Origin: an uncultured Opitutia bacterium
GTDB lineage: Bacteria; Verrucomicrobiota; Verrucomicrobiia; Opitutales; Opitutaceae
Assembly (NCBI GenBank): GCA_903940425.1
Contig: CAJAKX010000255.1
Span: 1 to 36,948, forward strand
DNA length: 36,948 nucleotides
Reading direction: 5' to 3'
Position numbers and translations under genes: made by a program
In this document: in pieces, positions 9,703 through 19,084 of the stretch
How the letters are laid out: each line of letters begins with the position of its first letter
How positions within the stretch are numbered: the first letter of the stretch is position 1
Notes under the pieces: generated by a model
The model's input: the letters and a program-made list of their open reading frames with translations, nothing else
The model's database searches: none
What the model was told of the DNA's origin: nothing

Positions 9703-11202
9703 ATGCTCTCCGCCTTCACCAACTCGATGAAAATCCCCGAGCTGCGCTCGCGGATTCTCTATACGCTGGCGTTGCTGTTCGTCTCGCGCGTGGGCGCACA
9801 CATTCCGCTGCCCGGCCTCGATCCGAAACCGTTGCAGGACTTTTTCACGTCGCAGGTGGGCAGCACCGGCGGCGCGTTGATGGGTCTCTATAACATGTTC
9901 ACGGGCGGCGCGCTCGTGAAAGGCGCGGTCTGCGCGCTGGGCATCATGCCGTACATCAGCGCCTCGATCATCTTTCAGCTGATGACCGCCGTGGTGCCCA
10001 CCCTCAGCCGCCTGCAGCAGGAGGGCGACGTCGGCCGGCAGAAGCTCACCCAGTACACGCGCTACGCCACGGTGCTCATCTGCGTCATCCAGGGCGCGCT
10101 GCTGATCCTCGCGCTCGAAAATCCCGGCCGCCTCTTCAGCGGCTACGATGTCAATGTCTATGGCGACATCATCCTCATCAACCGGAGCTGGTTCCTGGCG
10201 ACCTCGGTCGTCTTCATGACCGCCGGCACGCTGCTGCTCATGTGGCTCGGCGAGCAGATCACCCAGCGCGGCATCGGCAACGGCGTCTCGCTCCTCATCA
10301 CCATCGGCATTCTCGCCGACATCCCCGGCGCGGCGCAGACGCTCAAGACGCTGATTCTCGCCCCCGTCGGCGTGCAGGCCATCAGCATGCCGCAGCTCCT
10401 CATGATGCTCGTGCTGTTCGTCATCGTCATCGCGGGCATCATCATGATCACCCAGGGACAGCGGAAAATCCCCGTGCAATACGCCAAGCGGGTGGTCGGC
10501 CAGAAGGTCTACGGCGGCCAGAGCTCCTTCCTGCCGCTCAAGGTCAACTACTCGGGCGTCATGCCGGTGATCTTCGCCGCGGCGATCCTGCTCTTCCCGC
10601 AGCAGGTTATTTCCCAGCTCGGCGCCGCCTTTAACCTCAAGTTTCTCAGCGAGTTTGCCGGCAATCTCCTGCGCGGCCACGTGGTGTACTACGCCAGCTA
10701 CACGATTCTCATCCTGTTTTTCAGCTACTTCTGGGTGTCGGTCATGTTCAAGCCGATCCAGATCGCCGACGATCTCAAGAAATACGGCGGTTACATCCCG
10801 GGCGTGCGCCCGGGCGAGCCCACCGCGCAATTCCTCGACTTCATCATGACCCGGCTCACCCTGGCCGGCGCGATTTTCCTGACCGTCATCGCCGTCATGC
10901 CTGACTTTCTGCTGTTCGAGTTCAAGGTGCCGCAGCGCATCGCCTATTTCTTCGGCGGCACCGGCATGCTCATCGTCGTGGGTGTGCTGCTCGACACGAT
11001 GCGGCAGCTGGAGACTTTCTTGCTCCAGCGGCACTACGACGGCTTCCTCCGCAAGGGGCGCATCCGCGCCCGCAGCACCGCCATCGCCTCGGCCATCGGC
11101 GAGGCCGCCGACCTCAAGACCGTCGGCCGGCTCTGGCTCATTCTGGGGCTTATTTTCCTGACTGGCATGGTCTTTTGGTTCATCCGTCACTTTGTTCTTT
11201 AA
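9703..11202 (+). CDS. secY: Preprotein translocase subunit SecY
   Basis: Hydrophobic multi-TM; SRVGAHIPLPG; MPYISASIIFQLMTAVVPTLSRLQQEGDVGRQKLTQYTRYATV; ATG at 9703. Confidence 0.97.
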   Translation: MLSAFTNSMKIPELRSRILYTLALLFVSRVGAHIPLPGLDPKPLQDFFTSQVGSTGGALMGLYNMFTGGALVKGAVCALGIMPYISASIIFQLMTAVVPTLSRLQQEGDVGRQKLTQYTRYATVLICVIQGALLILALENPGRLFSGYDVNVYGDIILINRSWFLATSVVFMTAGTLLLMWLGEQITQRGIGNGVSLLITIGILADIPGAAQTLKTLILAPVGVQAISMPQLLMMLVLFVIVIAGIIMITQGQRKIPVQYAKRVVGQKVYGGQSSFLPLKVNYSGVMPVIFAAAILLFPQQVISQLGAAFNLKFLSEFAGNLLRGHVVYYASYTILILFFSYFWVSVMFKPIQIADDLKKYGGYIPGVRPGEPTAQFLDFIMTRLTLAGAIFLTVIAVMPDFLLFEFKVPQRIAYFFGGTGMLIVVGVLLDTMRQLETFLLQRHYDGFLRKGRIRARSTAIASAIGEAADLKTVGRLWLILGLIFLTGMVFWFIRHFVL

Positions 11203-11686
11203 GGCTTTACTTCCCGGGAGATGCGTGTCATTCCCCACACCTTTTCGCTGTCCGGCAGCCTTTGCGGCCGGGGTGAAACTACTGTACTTCGGTGCCGCCA
11301 GCCCGCTGCCTGCGGGCTTGGCCGCCGAGGCCCGTTCTTTGAAGATAGAGCACGTCTCTCCTGAAGCGCTTGTGCATCAGGAGATTTGCCGTCGCACGCC
11401 GCTTGGCCGGCAGGCCTTGCAGGCGCGCCAGCACGGCGCCGCCGTGCCCGACCAGACCCTGCTCGCGATCCTGCGCAAGTGGTTCTGGGCGCGCAAACCT
11501 GATGCGGGATTCCTGTTGGAAGGATTCCCGGCTACGCTGCTCCATGCCCGCCTGTTCGATGAATGGCTTGAAGCCCGCGAGGAAGCCCTGACCGGCTGCC
11601 TCTGGGCCGGGCCCGCTGCCAATCCGGCGGTGCTCGAACATTACCGCACGTTGGGACTCCTACTGGAGCCCGACACAGTCCGATGA
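11192..11686 (+). CDS. Condensed, adenylate-kinase-like protein lacking P-loop and LID (probable pseudo-enzyme); true start may be GTG 11225 or GTG 11273
   Basis: Located between secY and map, the usual adk slot; ICRRTPLGRQALQARQHGAAVPDQTLLAIL...GFLLEGFPATLLHARLFDEWL...LEHYRTLGLLLEPD resembles Adk TPLG/VPDE/GFLLDGFPRT/YYRxxGxL blocks. Confidence 0.75.
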   Translation: MFFKALLPGRCVSFPTPFRCPAAFAAGVKLLYFGAASPLPAGLAAEARSLKIEHVSPEALVHQEICRRTPLGRQALQARQHGAAVPDQTLLAILRKWFWARKPDAGFLLEGFPATLLHARLFDEWLEAREEALTGCLWAGPAANPAVLEHYRTLGLLLEPDTVR

Positions 11687-12504
11687 TCCCCATCAAAGAC
11701 CGGGAAGCCATCGTGCGCATGCGCGAGTCGTGTGCCATCGCCGCCGCGGTGCTGCACCGTCTCAAGGCGCTCGTACAGCCGGGCATCAGCACCTATGACC
11801 TCGACCAGGCCGGTCGCGACCTGATCGCCGGTTACGGCGCGCGCAGCGCGGATTATGGTTATCAGATCGGTTCGCGCCGCTTCCCCGCCCACACCTGCCT
11901 CTCGGTCAACGAGGAGGTCGTCCACGGCATCGGCTCCCTCAAGCGCATCCTCCGCGAAGGTGACATCATCTCGCTCGATATCACCGTCGAATACCACGGA
12001 TACATCGGCGACAATGCCATCACCATGCCGGTCGGCGTCATCGCGCCGCGGGTCGCCGAGCTTCTCCAGACCACCGAGGAGGCCCTCCAGGTCGGCATCA
12101 AGCAGGCGCAGGTCGGCCATCGCATCGGCGACATCTCCCATGCCATCCAGACCCTTGTCGAGGCGCGCGGTTTCGGGGTCGTCCGCGACTTGGTCGGTCA
12201 TGGCGTCGGCCGGTCGATGCACGAGGAGCCGCAGATTCCCAACTTCGGCCGCCGCGGCACGGGGGAAAAAATCAAGCCCGGCATGACCCTCGCCATCGAA
12301 CCCATGGTCAATCTCGGAACCTGGCACGTGAAGACGCTCGCCGACGGCTGGACGGTCGTGACCGCCGATGGCCAGCCCTCCGCCCACTTCGAACACACCG
12401 TGCTCACCGCCGAGAAAGGCCCCGAGATTCTCACGATCTCGCGCCCGCTCCCGCCGCCCGTTTTTCCGCCTTCGTCCGTTTCCGCTGCCTCCACTCACAA
12501 TTAA
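11683..12504 (+). CDS. map: Methionine aminopeptidase type I
   Basis: HTCLSVNEEVVHGIGS; GDIISLDITVEYHGYIGDNA; GHGVGRSMHEEPQIPNFG; ATGA overlap with preceding ORF. Confidence 0.97.
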   Translation: MIPIKDREAIVRMRESCAIAAAVLHRLKALVQPGISTYDLDQAGRDLIAGYGARSADYGYQIGSRRFPAHTCLSVNEEVVHGIGSLKRILREGDIISLDITVEYHGYIGDNAITMPVGVIAPRVAELLQTTEEALQVGIKQAQVGHRIGDISHAIQTLVEARGFGVVRDLVGHGVGRSMHEEPQIPNFGRRGTGEKIKPGMTLAIEPMVNLGTWHVKTLADGWTVVTADGQPSAHFEHTVLTAEKGPEILTISRPLPPPVFPPSSVSAASTHN

Positions 12505-12522
12505 CCACCCTCAAATTTTCCC

Positions 12523-12915
12523 ATGCCACGTCTGCTTGGTGTCGACATCCCTCCGAAGAAGAAGATCGCCTTCTCTCTTTGCTACATTTACGGCATCGGT
12601 CCCACGCGGGCCCGCCTCGTCGTCAAGGACGCCGGCCTTGACCCCAACATGCGCGCTGCGGACCTCACCGAGGAGCAGCTCAACAAGATTCTCCACGTCA
12701 TCACGGACCGGAAGTGGAACGTCGAAGGCGACCTCCGTCGTGACATCACCGCCAATCTCAAGCGCCTCCAGGCCATCAACTGCTACCGCGGCGTCCGCCA
12801 TCGCAAGGGCCTGCCCGTCCGCGGCCAGCGCACCAGCACGAACGCGCGCACCCGCAAGGGCCCGCGCAAGACCGTCGGTGTCACCAAGGTAAAAGCTGAA
12901 CCTACCTCCGCTTAA
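12523..12915 (+). CDS. rpsM: 30S ribosomal protein S13
   Basis: [56 protein letters not shown]. Confidence 0.98.
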   Translation: MPRLLGVDIPPKKKIAFSLCYIYGIGPTRARLVVKDAGLDPNMRAADLTEEQLNKILHVITDRKWNVEGDLRRDITANLKRLQAINCYRGVRHRKGLPVRGQRTSTNARTRKGPRKTVGVTKVKAEPTSA

Positions 12916-12923
12916 TCCCCGCC

Positions 12924-13625
12924 ATGGCTGAAGAAAAATCCACGCCCGTTCTGAAAAAGGAGAAGGCTCCGAAAAAGGAGGCTGCGCCCGCGCCGGCCGA
13001 GGCTCCCGCCAAGGCGGAGGCCGTCGAAAAGAAACCCGCCAGGGAGAAGGCCCCCAAGGCCTCCGCCGCTGGTGAGCACGGTCGAGCCGCTGGCGACAAG
13101 GGGGCGAAAAAAGACGCTCCCGCCGCGGAAGGTGCCGCGCCGGCCGCCGCGCCAGCCGCTGCCCCCGCGGACAAGCCGGTGGAGATGGTGGGTGGCGTCG
13201 CCAAGCAGCCCACGGCCGAGGAGCTGCTCAAGGAGGAGATGGGCGAGATCAAGGTTCGCAAGGCCAAGGGGGCGAAAAATATCACCACCGGCCTCGCGAA
13301 CATCCTCGCCTCGTTCAACAACACCGTTGTCACCATCACTGACCTCAAGGGCAACGTCATCGCCTGGTCCAGCGCCGGCAAATGCAACTTCCGTGGTTCG
13401 CGCAAGTCGACCGCCTACGCCGCCCAGATCGTCGCCCAGGACGCGGCGCGCAATGCCATGGCGCACGGACTCAAGGACGTGCAGATCCGCGTCAGCGGTC
13501 CCGGTCTGGGCCGTGACTCCGCCATCCGCGCCCTTCAGGCCATCGGCCTCGAAGTCACCTCCCTCGTTGACGTGACCCCCGTGCCGCACAACGGCTGCCG
13601 TCCGCGCAAGCGCCGCCGCGTGTAA
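12924..13625 (+). CDS. rpsK: 30S ribosomal protein S11 with ~105-residue low-complexity N-terminal extension
   Basis: C-terminal 124 aa is canonical S11 ([14 protein letters not shown]...[11 protein letters not shown]...[17 protein letters not shown]); upstream in-frame Ala/Pro/Lys/Glu-rich region. Confidence 0.93.
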   Translation: MAEEKSTPVLKKEKAPKKEAAPAPAEAPAKAEAVEKKPAREKAPKASAAGEHGRAAGDKGAKKDAPAAEGAAPAAAPAAAPADKPVEMVGGVAKQPTAEELLKEEMGEIKVRKAKGAKNITTGLANILASFNNTVVTITDLKGNVIAWSSAGKCNFRGSRKSTAYAAQIVAQDAARNAMAHGLKDVQIRVSGPGLGRDSAIRALQAIGLEVTSLVDVTPVPHNGCRPRKRRRV

Positions 13626-13634
13626 GCCGCGCCC

Positions 13635-13648
13635 CGACCATCGACCCT
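13635..13648 (+). repeat. Two-unit heptad array H1b: CGACCAT CGACCCT
   Basis: Same CGACNNN unit and following TTTT run as the 4369-4396 array, again just upstream of an r-protein start codon. Confidence 0.45.
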
Positions 13649-13656
13649 TTTTCACC

Positions 13657-14268
13657 ATGGCCCGCTACATCGGTCCCAAAACCCGCATCAGCCGCCGCTT
13701 CGGCCAGTACATCCTTGGCTCCGGCAAGGCGTTTGAACGCCGCAACTTCCCGCCCGGCCAGCATGGCCCCAAGTCGCGCCGCAAAATGTCGGAGTATGCC
13801 GTCGGCCTTTCCGAGAAACAGAAGGCCCGCTACATTTACGGTTTGCTGGAACGGCAGTTCCGCCGCGTTTTCGCGGTCGCCAAGAAGGAACGCGGCGTCA
13901 CCGGCGAGCGGTTCCTGCAGCTCCTCGAGACGCGCCTTGACAGTGTCATTTATCACCTCGGTTTCACCAAGACGCGCGCCGCCGCGCGCCAGTTCGTCAA
14001 CCACGGCCACATCCGGGTGAACGGCCGCAAGGTCGACATCCCCAGTTACAACGTGAAGCCGGGCGATGAGATCGAGGTGAAGCCCGCCGCCTCCTCGCGC
14101 CAGATCGCCACGCGCGGCCTGGAGGAGAACCGCCTCCGCAACGTTCCCGGCTGGCTCTCGCTCAACGCCGAGGCCCTCAAGGCCACCGTCGTCCGCCTGC
14201 CCGTCCGCGACGAGATGGAGCCCACCATCAACGAGCAGCTCATCGTCGAGTACTACAGCCGTTTCTAA
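13657..14268 (+). CDS. rpsD: 30S ribosomal protein S4
   Basis: MARYIGPKTRISRRFGQYILG; LLETRLDSVIYHLGFTKTRAAARQFVNHGHIRVNGRKVDIPSYNVKPGDEI. Confidence 0.98.
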   Translation: MARYIGPKTRISRRFGQYILGSGKAFERRNFPPGQHGPKSRRKMSEYAVGLSEKQKARYIYGLLERQFRRVFAVAKKERGVTGERFLQLLETRLDSVIYHLGFTKTRAAARQFVNHGHIRVNGRKVDIPSYNVKPGDEIEVKPAASSRQIATRGLEENRLRNVPGWLSLNAEALKATVVRLPVRDEMEPTINEQLIVEYYSRF

Positions 14269-14317
14269 CCCTGCCTGCTTCCCATTTTGCGACTTAACCC
14301 TTAAACCTGTCTCCGCC

Positions 14318-15319
14318 ATGCCCAAACGCCTCGGAAAGTTCGAACTGCCCAACAAACTCACCAAGGTTGAGGAAGGCTCCAGCCCGACTTACGCCAAGTT
14401 CATCGCCGAGCCCTTCGAGGCCGGTTACGGTCACACCGTCGGCAATTCCCTCCGCCGCGTGCTCCTGAGCTCCATCGAGGGCGCCGCCATCAGCTCGATC
14501 AAGATCGAGAGCGTGCAGCACGAGTTCCAAAGCATCGACGGCGTGGTCGAGGATGTCACGGACATCGTCCTCAATCTCAAGAAGGTCCTGATCATTTCCC
14601 AGAAGCGGGAACCGGTGCGGCTCATCATCAAGGCCAACCGCGAGGGTCCCGTCACCGCCGCCGACATCCAGCCCGATCCGGCCATCCAGATCGTCAATCC
14701 CGAACAGCTGATCTGCACGCTCGACAAGAACCGCCCGGTCGAAGCCGAGATCGAGATCAAAACCGGCCGCGGCTACTGCCCGGGCGAGAGCAACAAGAAG
14801 GAGGACCAGGCCATCGGCGTCATCCCGATCGATTCGCTCTTCAGCCCGGTGCGCCTCGTCCGTTACACGGTCGAAAACACCCGCGTTGGCCAGATCACCG
14901 ACTATGACAAGCTCATCCTCGAGATCTGGACCGACGGCCGCATCACGCCCGATGACGCCCTCAAGCAGTCCGCCTCGATCCTCAAGCACCACCTCGATGT
15001 GTTCGACCGCGTCAGCGAGGAGCATTATGAGTTCGAGAGTCAGCAGAGCACCGTCAGCGAGGAGGAGAACAAGCTCCGCAAGCTGCTCAACATGTCGGTC
15101 AACGAGATCGAGCTCTCCGTGCGCGCGGCCAACTGCCTGAACAACGCGAACATCACCACGGTCGGCGAACTCGCCATGAAGACCGAGCAGGAGATGCTCA
15201 AGTACCGCAATTTCGGCAAGAAATCGCTCAACGAGATCAAGGAGAAGCTCGAGGCCCTCGGCCTCTCGCTCGGCATGAAGTTCGACGAGCGCCTCCTCGA
15301 CACCAAGAAGGAAATCTGA
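14318..15319 (+). CDS. rpoA: DNA-directed RNA polymerase subunit alpha
   Basis: AEPFEAGYGHTVGNSLRRVLLSSIEGAAI; C-terminal domain ELSVRAANCLNNANITTVGELAMKTEQEMLKYRNFGKKSLNEIKEKL. Confidence 0.98.
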   Translation: MPKRLGKFELPNKLTKVEEGSSPTYAKFIAEPFEAGYGHTVGNSLRRVLLSSIEGAAISSIKIESVQHEFQSIDGVVEDVTDIVLNLKKVLIISQKREPVRLIIKANREGPVTAADIQPDPAIQIVNPEQLICTLDKNRPVEAEIEIKTGRGYCPGESNKKEDQAIGVIPIDSLFSPVRLVRYTVENTRVGQITDYDKLILEIWTDGRITPDDALKQSASILKHHLDVFDRVSEEHYEFESQQSTVSEEENKLRKLLNMSVNEIELSVRAANCLNNANITTVGELAMKTEQEMLKYRNFGKKSLNEIKEKLEALGLSLGMKFDERLLDTKKEI

Positions 15320-15330
15320 CCGCTCCGCGG

Positions 15331-15352
15331 CAAACGCCAAACGTCAGGTTCC
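15331..15352 (+). repeat. Heptad array H2-left: CAAACGC CAAACGT plus GGTTCCCA (inverted relative to 15423-15450)
   Basis: Reverse complement reads TGACGTT TGGCGTT, matching the TGGNNTT-like unit of the downstream array. Confidence 0.45.
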
Positions 15353-15422
15353 CATACCTTTTACGCTCTAGACCCACACCAGCTCTGAATTAATCCCGCT
15401 TCGCAACTCCCCCTGCTTTTCC

Positions 15423-15450
15423 TTGGGATTTGGAACTTGGAACTTGGAGT
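15423..15450 (+). repeat. Heptad array H2-right: TTGGGAT TTGGAAC TTGGAAC TTGGAGT
   Basis: Four contiguous 7-mers in the rpoA-rplQ gap. Confidence 0.8.
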
Positions 15451-15461
15451 TTCTCCCCGCA

Positions 15462-15965
15462 ATGCGTCACCTCAAACATCGCCAATCCCTCGGCGTCACC
15501 CGCGAGCATCGCGCGGCCATGCTTTCCAATCTGGCGGCTTCACTCATCCGCCATGGTCGCATCGAGACCACGCTGGTGAAAGCCCGGGTCCTGCGTCCCT
15601 TCATCGAGAAGATCATCACCAAGGCCAAGAAGGCTGCGGCCGCCCCGGAGAAGAAGGACGCCATCCATCTCCGGCGCCACGCGCTGCGCAAGGTGCGCGA
15701 CGAGGATGCCATCACCCTCCTCTTCAACGAGAAGGCCGCCCAGTTTGCCAAGCGTTCCGGCGGTTACACCCGCATCTACAAGCTGGCCCCGCGCCGCGTC
15801 AGCGACGCCGCCGAGATGGCCCTTATCGAGTTCGTCGGCGCCGAGGACCCCGGCTACAAGAAACGCGGCAAGCGCGGTCCGGCCAAAAAGGCCGAGAAGA
15901 CCGAAGCGACCGCGACCGCCGCCCCCGAGACCCCGGGCAAGGCGGAAGAAGAGAAGAAAACCTGA
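15462..15965 (+). CDS. rplQ: 50S ribosomal protein L17 with charged/Ala-rich C-terminal tail
   Basis: MRHLKHRQSLGVTREHRAAMLSNLAASLIRHGRIETTLVKAR; RSGGYTRIYKLAPRRVSDAAEMALIEFV. Confidence 0.97.
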   Translation: MRHLKHRQSLGVTREHRAAMLSNLAASLIRHGRIETTLVKARVLRPFIEKIITKAKKAAAAPEKKDAIHLRRHALRKVRDEDAITLLFNEKAAQFAKRSGGYTRIYKLAPRRVSDAAEMALIEFVGAEDPGYKKRGKRGPAKKAEKTEATATAAPETPGKAEEEKKT

Positions 15966-16101
15966 AGCCGGCCCCGTCGCCGGGCATTTTTCCACGCACG
16001 CCGATCTCTTCCGGCGTGTTTTGTTTTCTCCCTTGGCGCCAGCCTGCCTTTGCGTGAGATTGCATCCGCGTTCCGCCCCTGTCTGCTGTCACCCTGCTTC
16101 C

Positions 16102-16326
16102 ATGGACCTCGCCCTCGGTGCCGTCGCCTACTGCCTGCTCGCCCTCGGCTTTTTCTACGGGGTCTGGCTCTATTACGATCGTCGTGATCACGCGCTTTAC
16201 GACACGGAGCGCCGCAAGGTTACCTTCCATTGCATCCGCTGCGGCCAGCTCTACACCGCGAAAGTCGGCACCGAGACCGCCGCCTGCCCCCGCTGCGGCC
16301 ACACCAACGCCCGTTTGAAATTCTAG
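16102..16326 (+). CDS. Small single-TM protein with C-terminal zinc ribbon (two CxxC knuckles)
   Basis: MDLALGAVAYCLLALGFFYGVWLYYDRRD...FHCIRCGQLYTAKVGTETAACPRCGHTNARLKF. Confidence 0.75.
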   Translation: MDLALGAVAYCLLALGFFYGVWLYYDRRDHALYDTERRKVTFHCIRCGQLYTAKVGTETAACPRCGHTNARLKF

Positions 16327-16347
16327 GGCCCCATCCGGCCGGTTGGG

Positions 16348-16470
16348 TCAACGATGTGGAAACGCCGCCCGCTGCCGCACCCGGGCGAGATTAGCCCGTA
16401 CCTCGACATAATCGGGTTTGATTTGCAGCGCTTGCTCGTAAGGGGTGACGGCTTCCCGCGTTGACTCCAT
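16348..16470 (-). pseudogene. Remnant of a TPR-repeat gene (one TPR-like unit)
   Basis: Minus-strand frame MESTREAVTPYEQALQIKPDYVEVRANLARVRQRAAFPHR* resembles the TPR pattern EAI..Y..AL.LKPDY.EA..NLA; an in-frame ATG also lies at 16509. Confidence 0.55.
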
Positions 16471-16517
16471 GTTTATTCGGTGTTGCTTCGCCGCGAACCC
16501 TGCCTGCATAACTTCAC

Positions 16518-18056
<1,539 letters not shown>

Positions 18057-18118
18057 GAGATTTTCCCGTTGCGAACCTTTTGCCCGCCGGCAAGTCTTAC
18101 GTGTTTGCGCGAACTGTC

Positions 18119-18943
18119 ATGATCAGATCTGCGACATTGATTCGTTTTCTCGCGGCCGTGGCCGGTTTGCTGGGCGCCGGCGCCCCCGCCCGGGCGCAGA
18201 CCGCCGAGCAGATCATCGCCAAGGCCCGTGCGTACTACGGCAACGAGGGCAAGCTCAACGCGATCAGGTCGGTGCATTTCGCCGGCACCATGGAAACCCG
18301 GCAGTTTACGGCGGCGGGCCCCAAACCCATCAGCTTCGCCATCGAGATCATCTTCCAGAAGCCCTGCCAGCAGCGCATCATCCGGACCGCGCCGAACGCC
18401 ATCCAGGTCACCGGACTGGATGAATACGAGGGCTGGCAGCGCCTGCAGGACGTTAAAAATGAGAGCCGCTGGCAGCTCACCCTGCTTGAGCCGGCGATCA
18501 TCAAGCAACTCCGCGCCAATACCTGGGAAAACCTGAATTTCTTCAAGGGCCTTGAGCAGCACGGCGGCAGCGTGAAGGTCATCGGGCCGGCCACCATCGA
18601 CGGTACCGCGACCGTCAAGGTCGCCTTCATCCATGAGCCCGGCATCATCTTCTACCGCTACTTCGATGCGACCACCGGCCGGCTCGTGCTCACGGAAACG
18701 GGCCTGGGTGACCGCATCAAGGAGGAAGGCGAGATCATGGTCGATGGCCTGCGCTTCCCGCAGAAGGTGACCTCCATCAGCAAGGTCACCGATGCGAACG
18801 GACAGATCGTCGAGAATCCGACGGTCATCGCCTTCGACAAGATCACGCTCAACGAGACGTTTCCCGGCAGTTACTTCGCAGTGCCGCCGTTGAGTCCGCC
18901 GGGGCCACCACCGCCCGCGCCTCCTCCAGGCGGTGCGCATTGA
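18119..18943 (+). CDS. Exported LolA/outer-membrane-lipoprotein-carrier-like protein with Pro-rich C-terminus
   Basis: Signal peptide MIRSATLIRFLAAVAGLLGAGAPARAQ; beta-rich body typical of the LolA-like fold; tail LSPPGPPPPAPPPGGAH. Confidence 0.6.
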   Translation: MIRSATLIRFLAAVAGLLGAGAPARAQTAEQIIAKARAYYGNEGKLNAIRSVHFAGTMETRQFTAAGPKPISFAIEIIFQKPCQQRIIRTAPNAIQVTGLDEYEGWQRLQDVKNESRWQLTLLEPAIIKQLRANTWENLNFFKGLEQHGGSVKVIGPATIDGTATVKVAFIHEPGIIFYRYFDATTGRLVLTETGLGDRIKEEGEIMVDGLRFPQKVTSISKVTDANGQIVENPTVIAFDKITLNETFPGSYFAVPPLSPPGPPPPAPPPGGAH

Positions 18944-19084
18944 GGAGCGTGTCGCCCGGGAGCGGGCACCACGGGATGGTCTCAGTCCCCGCCGGGGCGC
19001 CCGAGAATCCTCATCAAGGCCGGCGAGGATGCCCCGCCAAACGTTTTGACGCAGGGCGGGAGACCGCATAGCGGTTTCCTTTTC

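Noticed and set aside
9559-11238. 559-aa minus ORF opposite secY
   Set aside because: Asp/Glu/His/Arg-rich antisense shadow of a conserved membrane protein gene; no domain signature.
15320-15461. Heptad arrays as a CRISPR array
   Set aside because: Units are 7 bp without unique spacers and there are no cas genes; not a CRISPR.
18944-19084. his leader peptide / attenuator upstream of hisD
   Set aside because: No run of His codons in a short ORF and no clear terminator-antiterminator pair seen.
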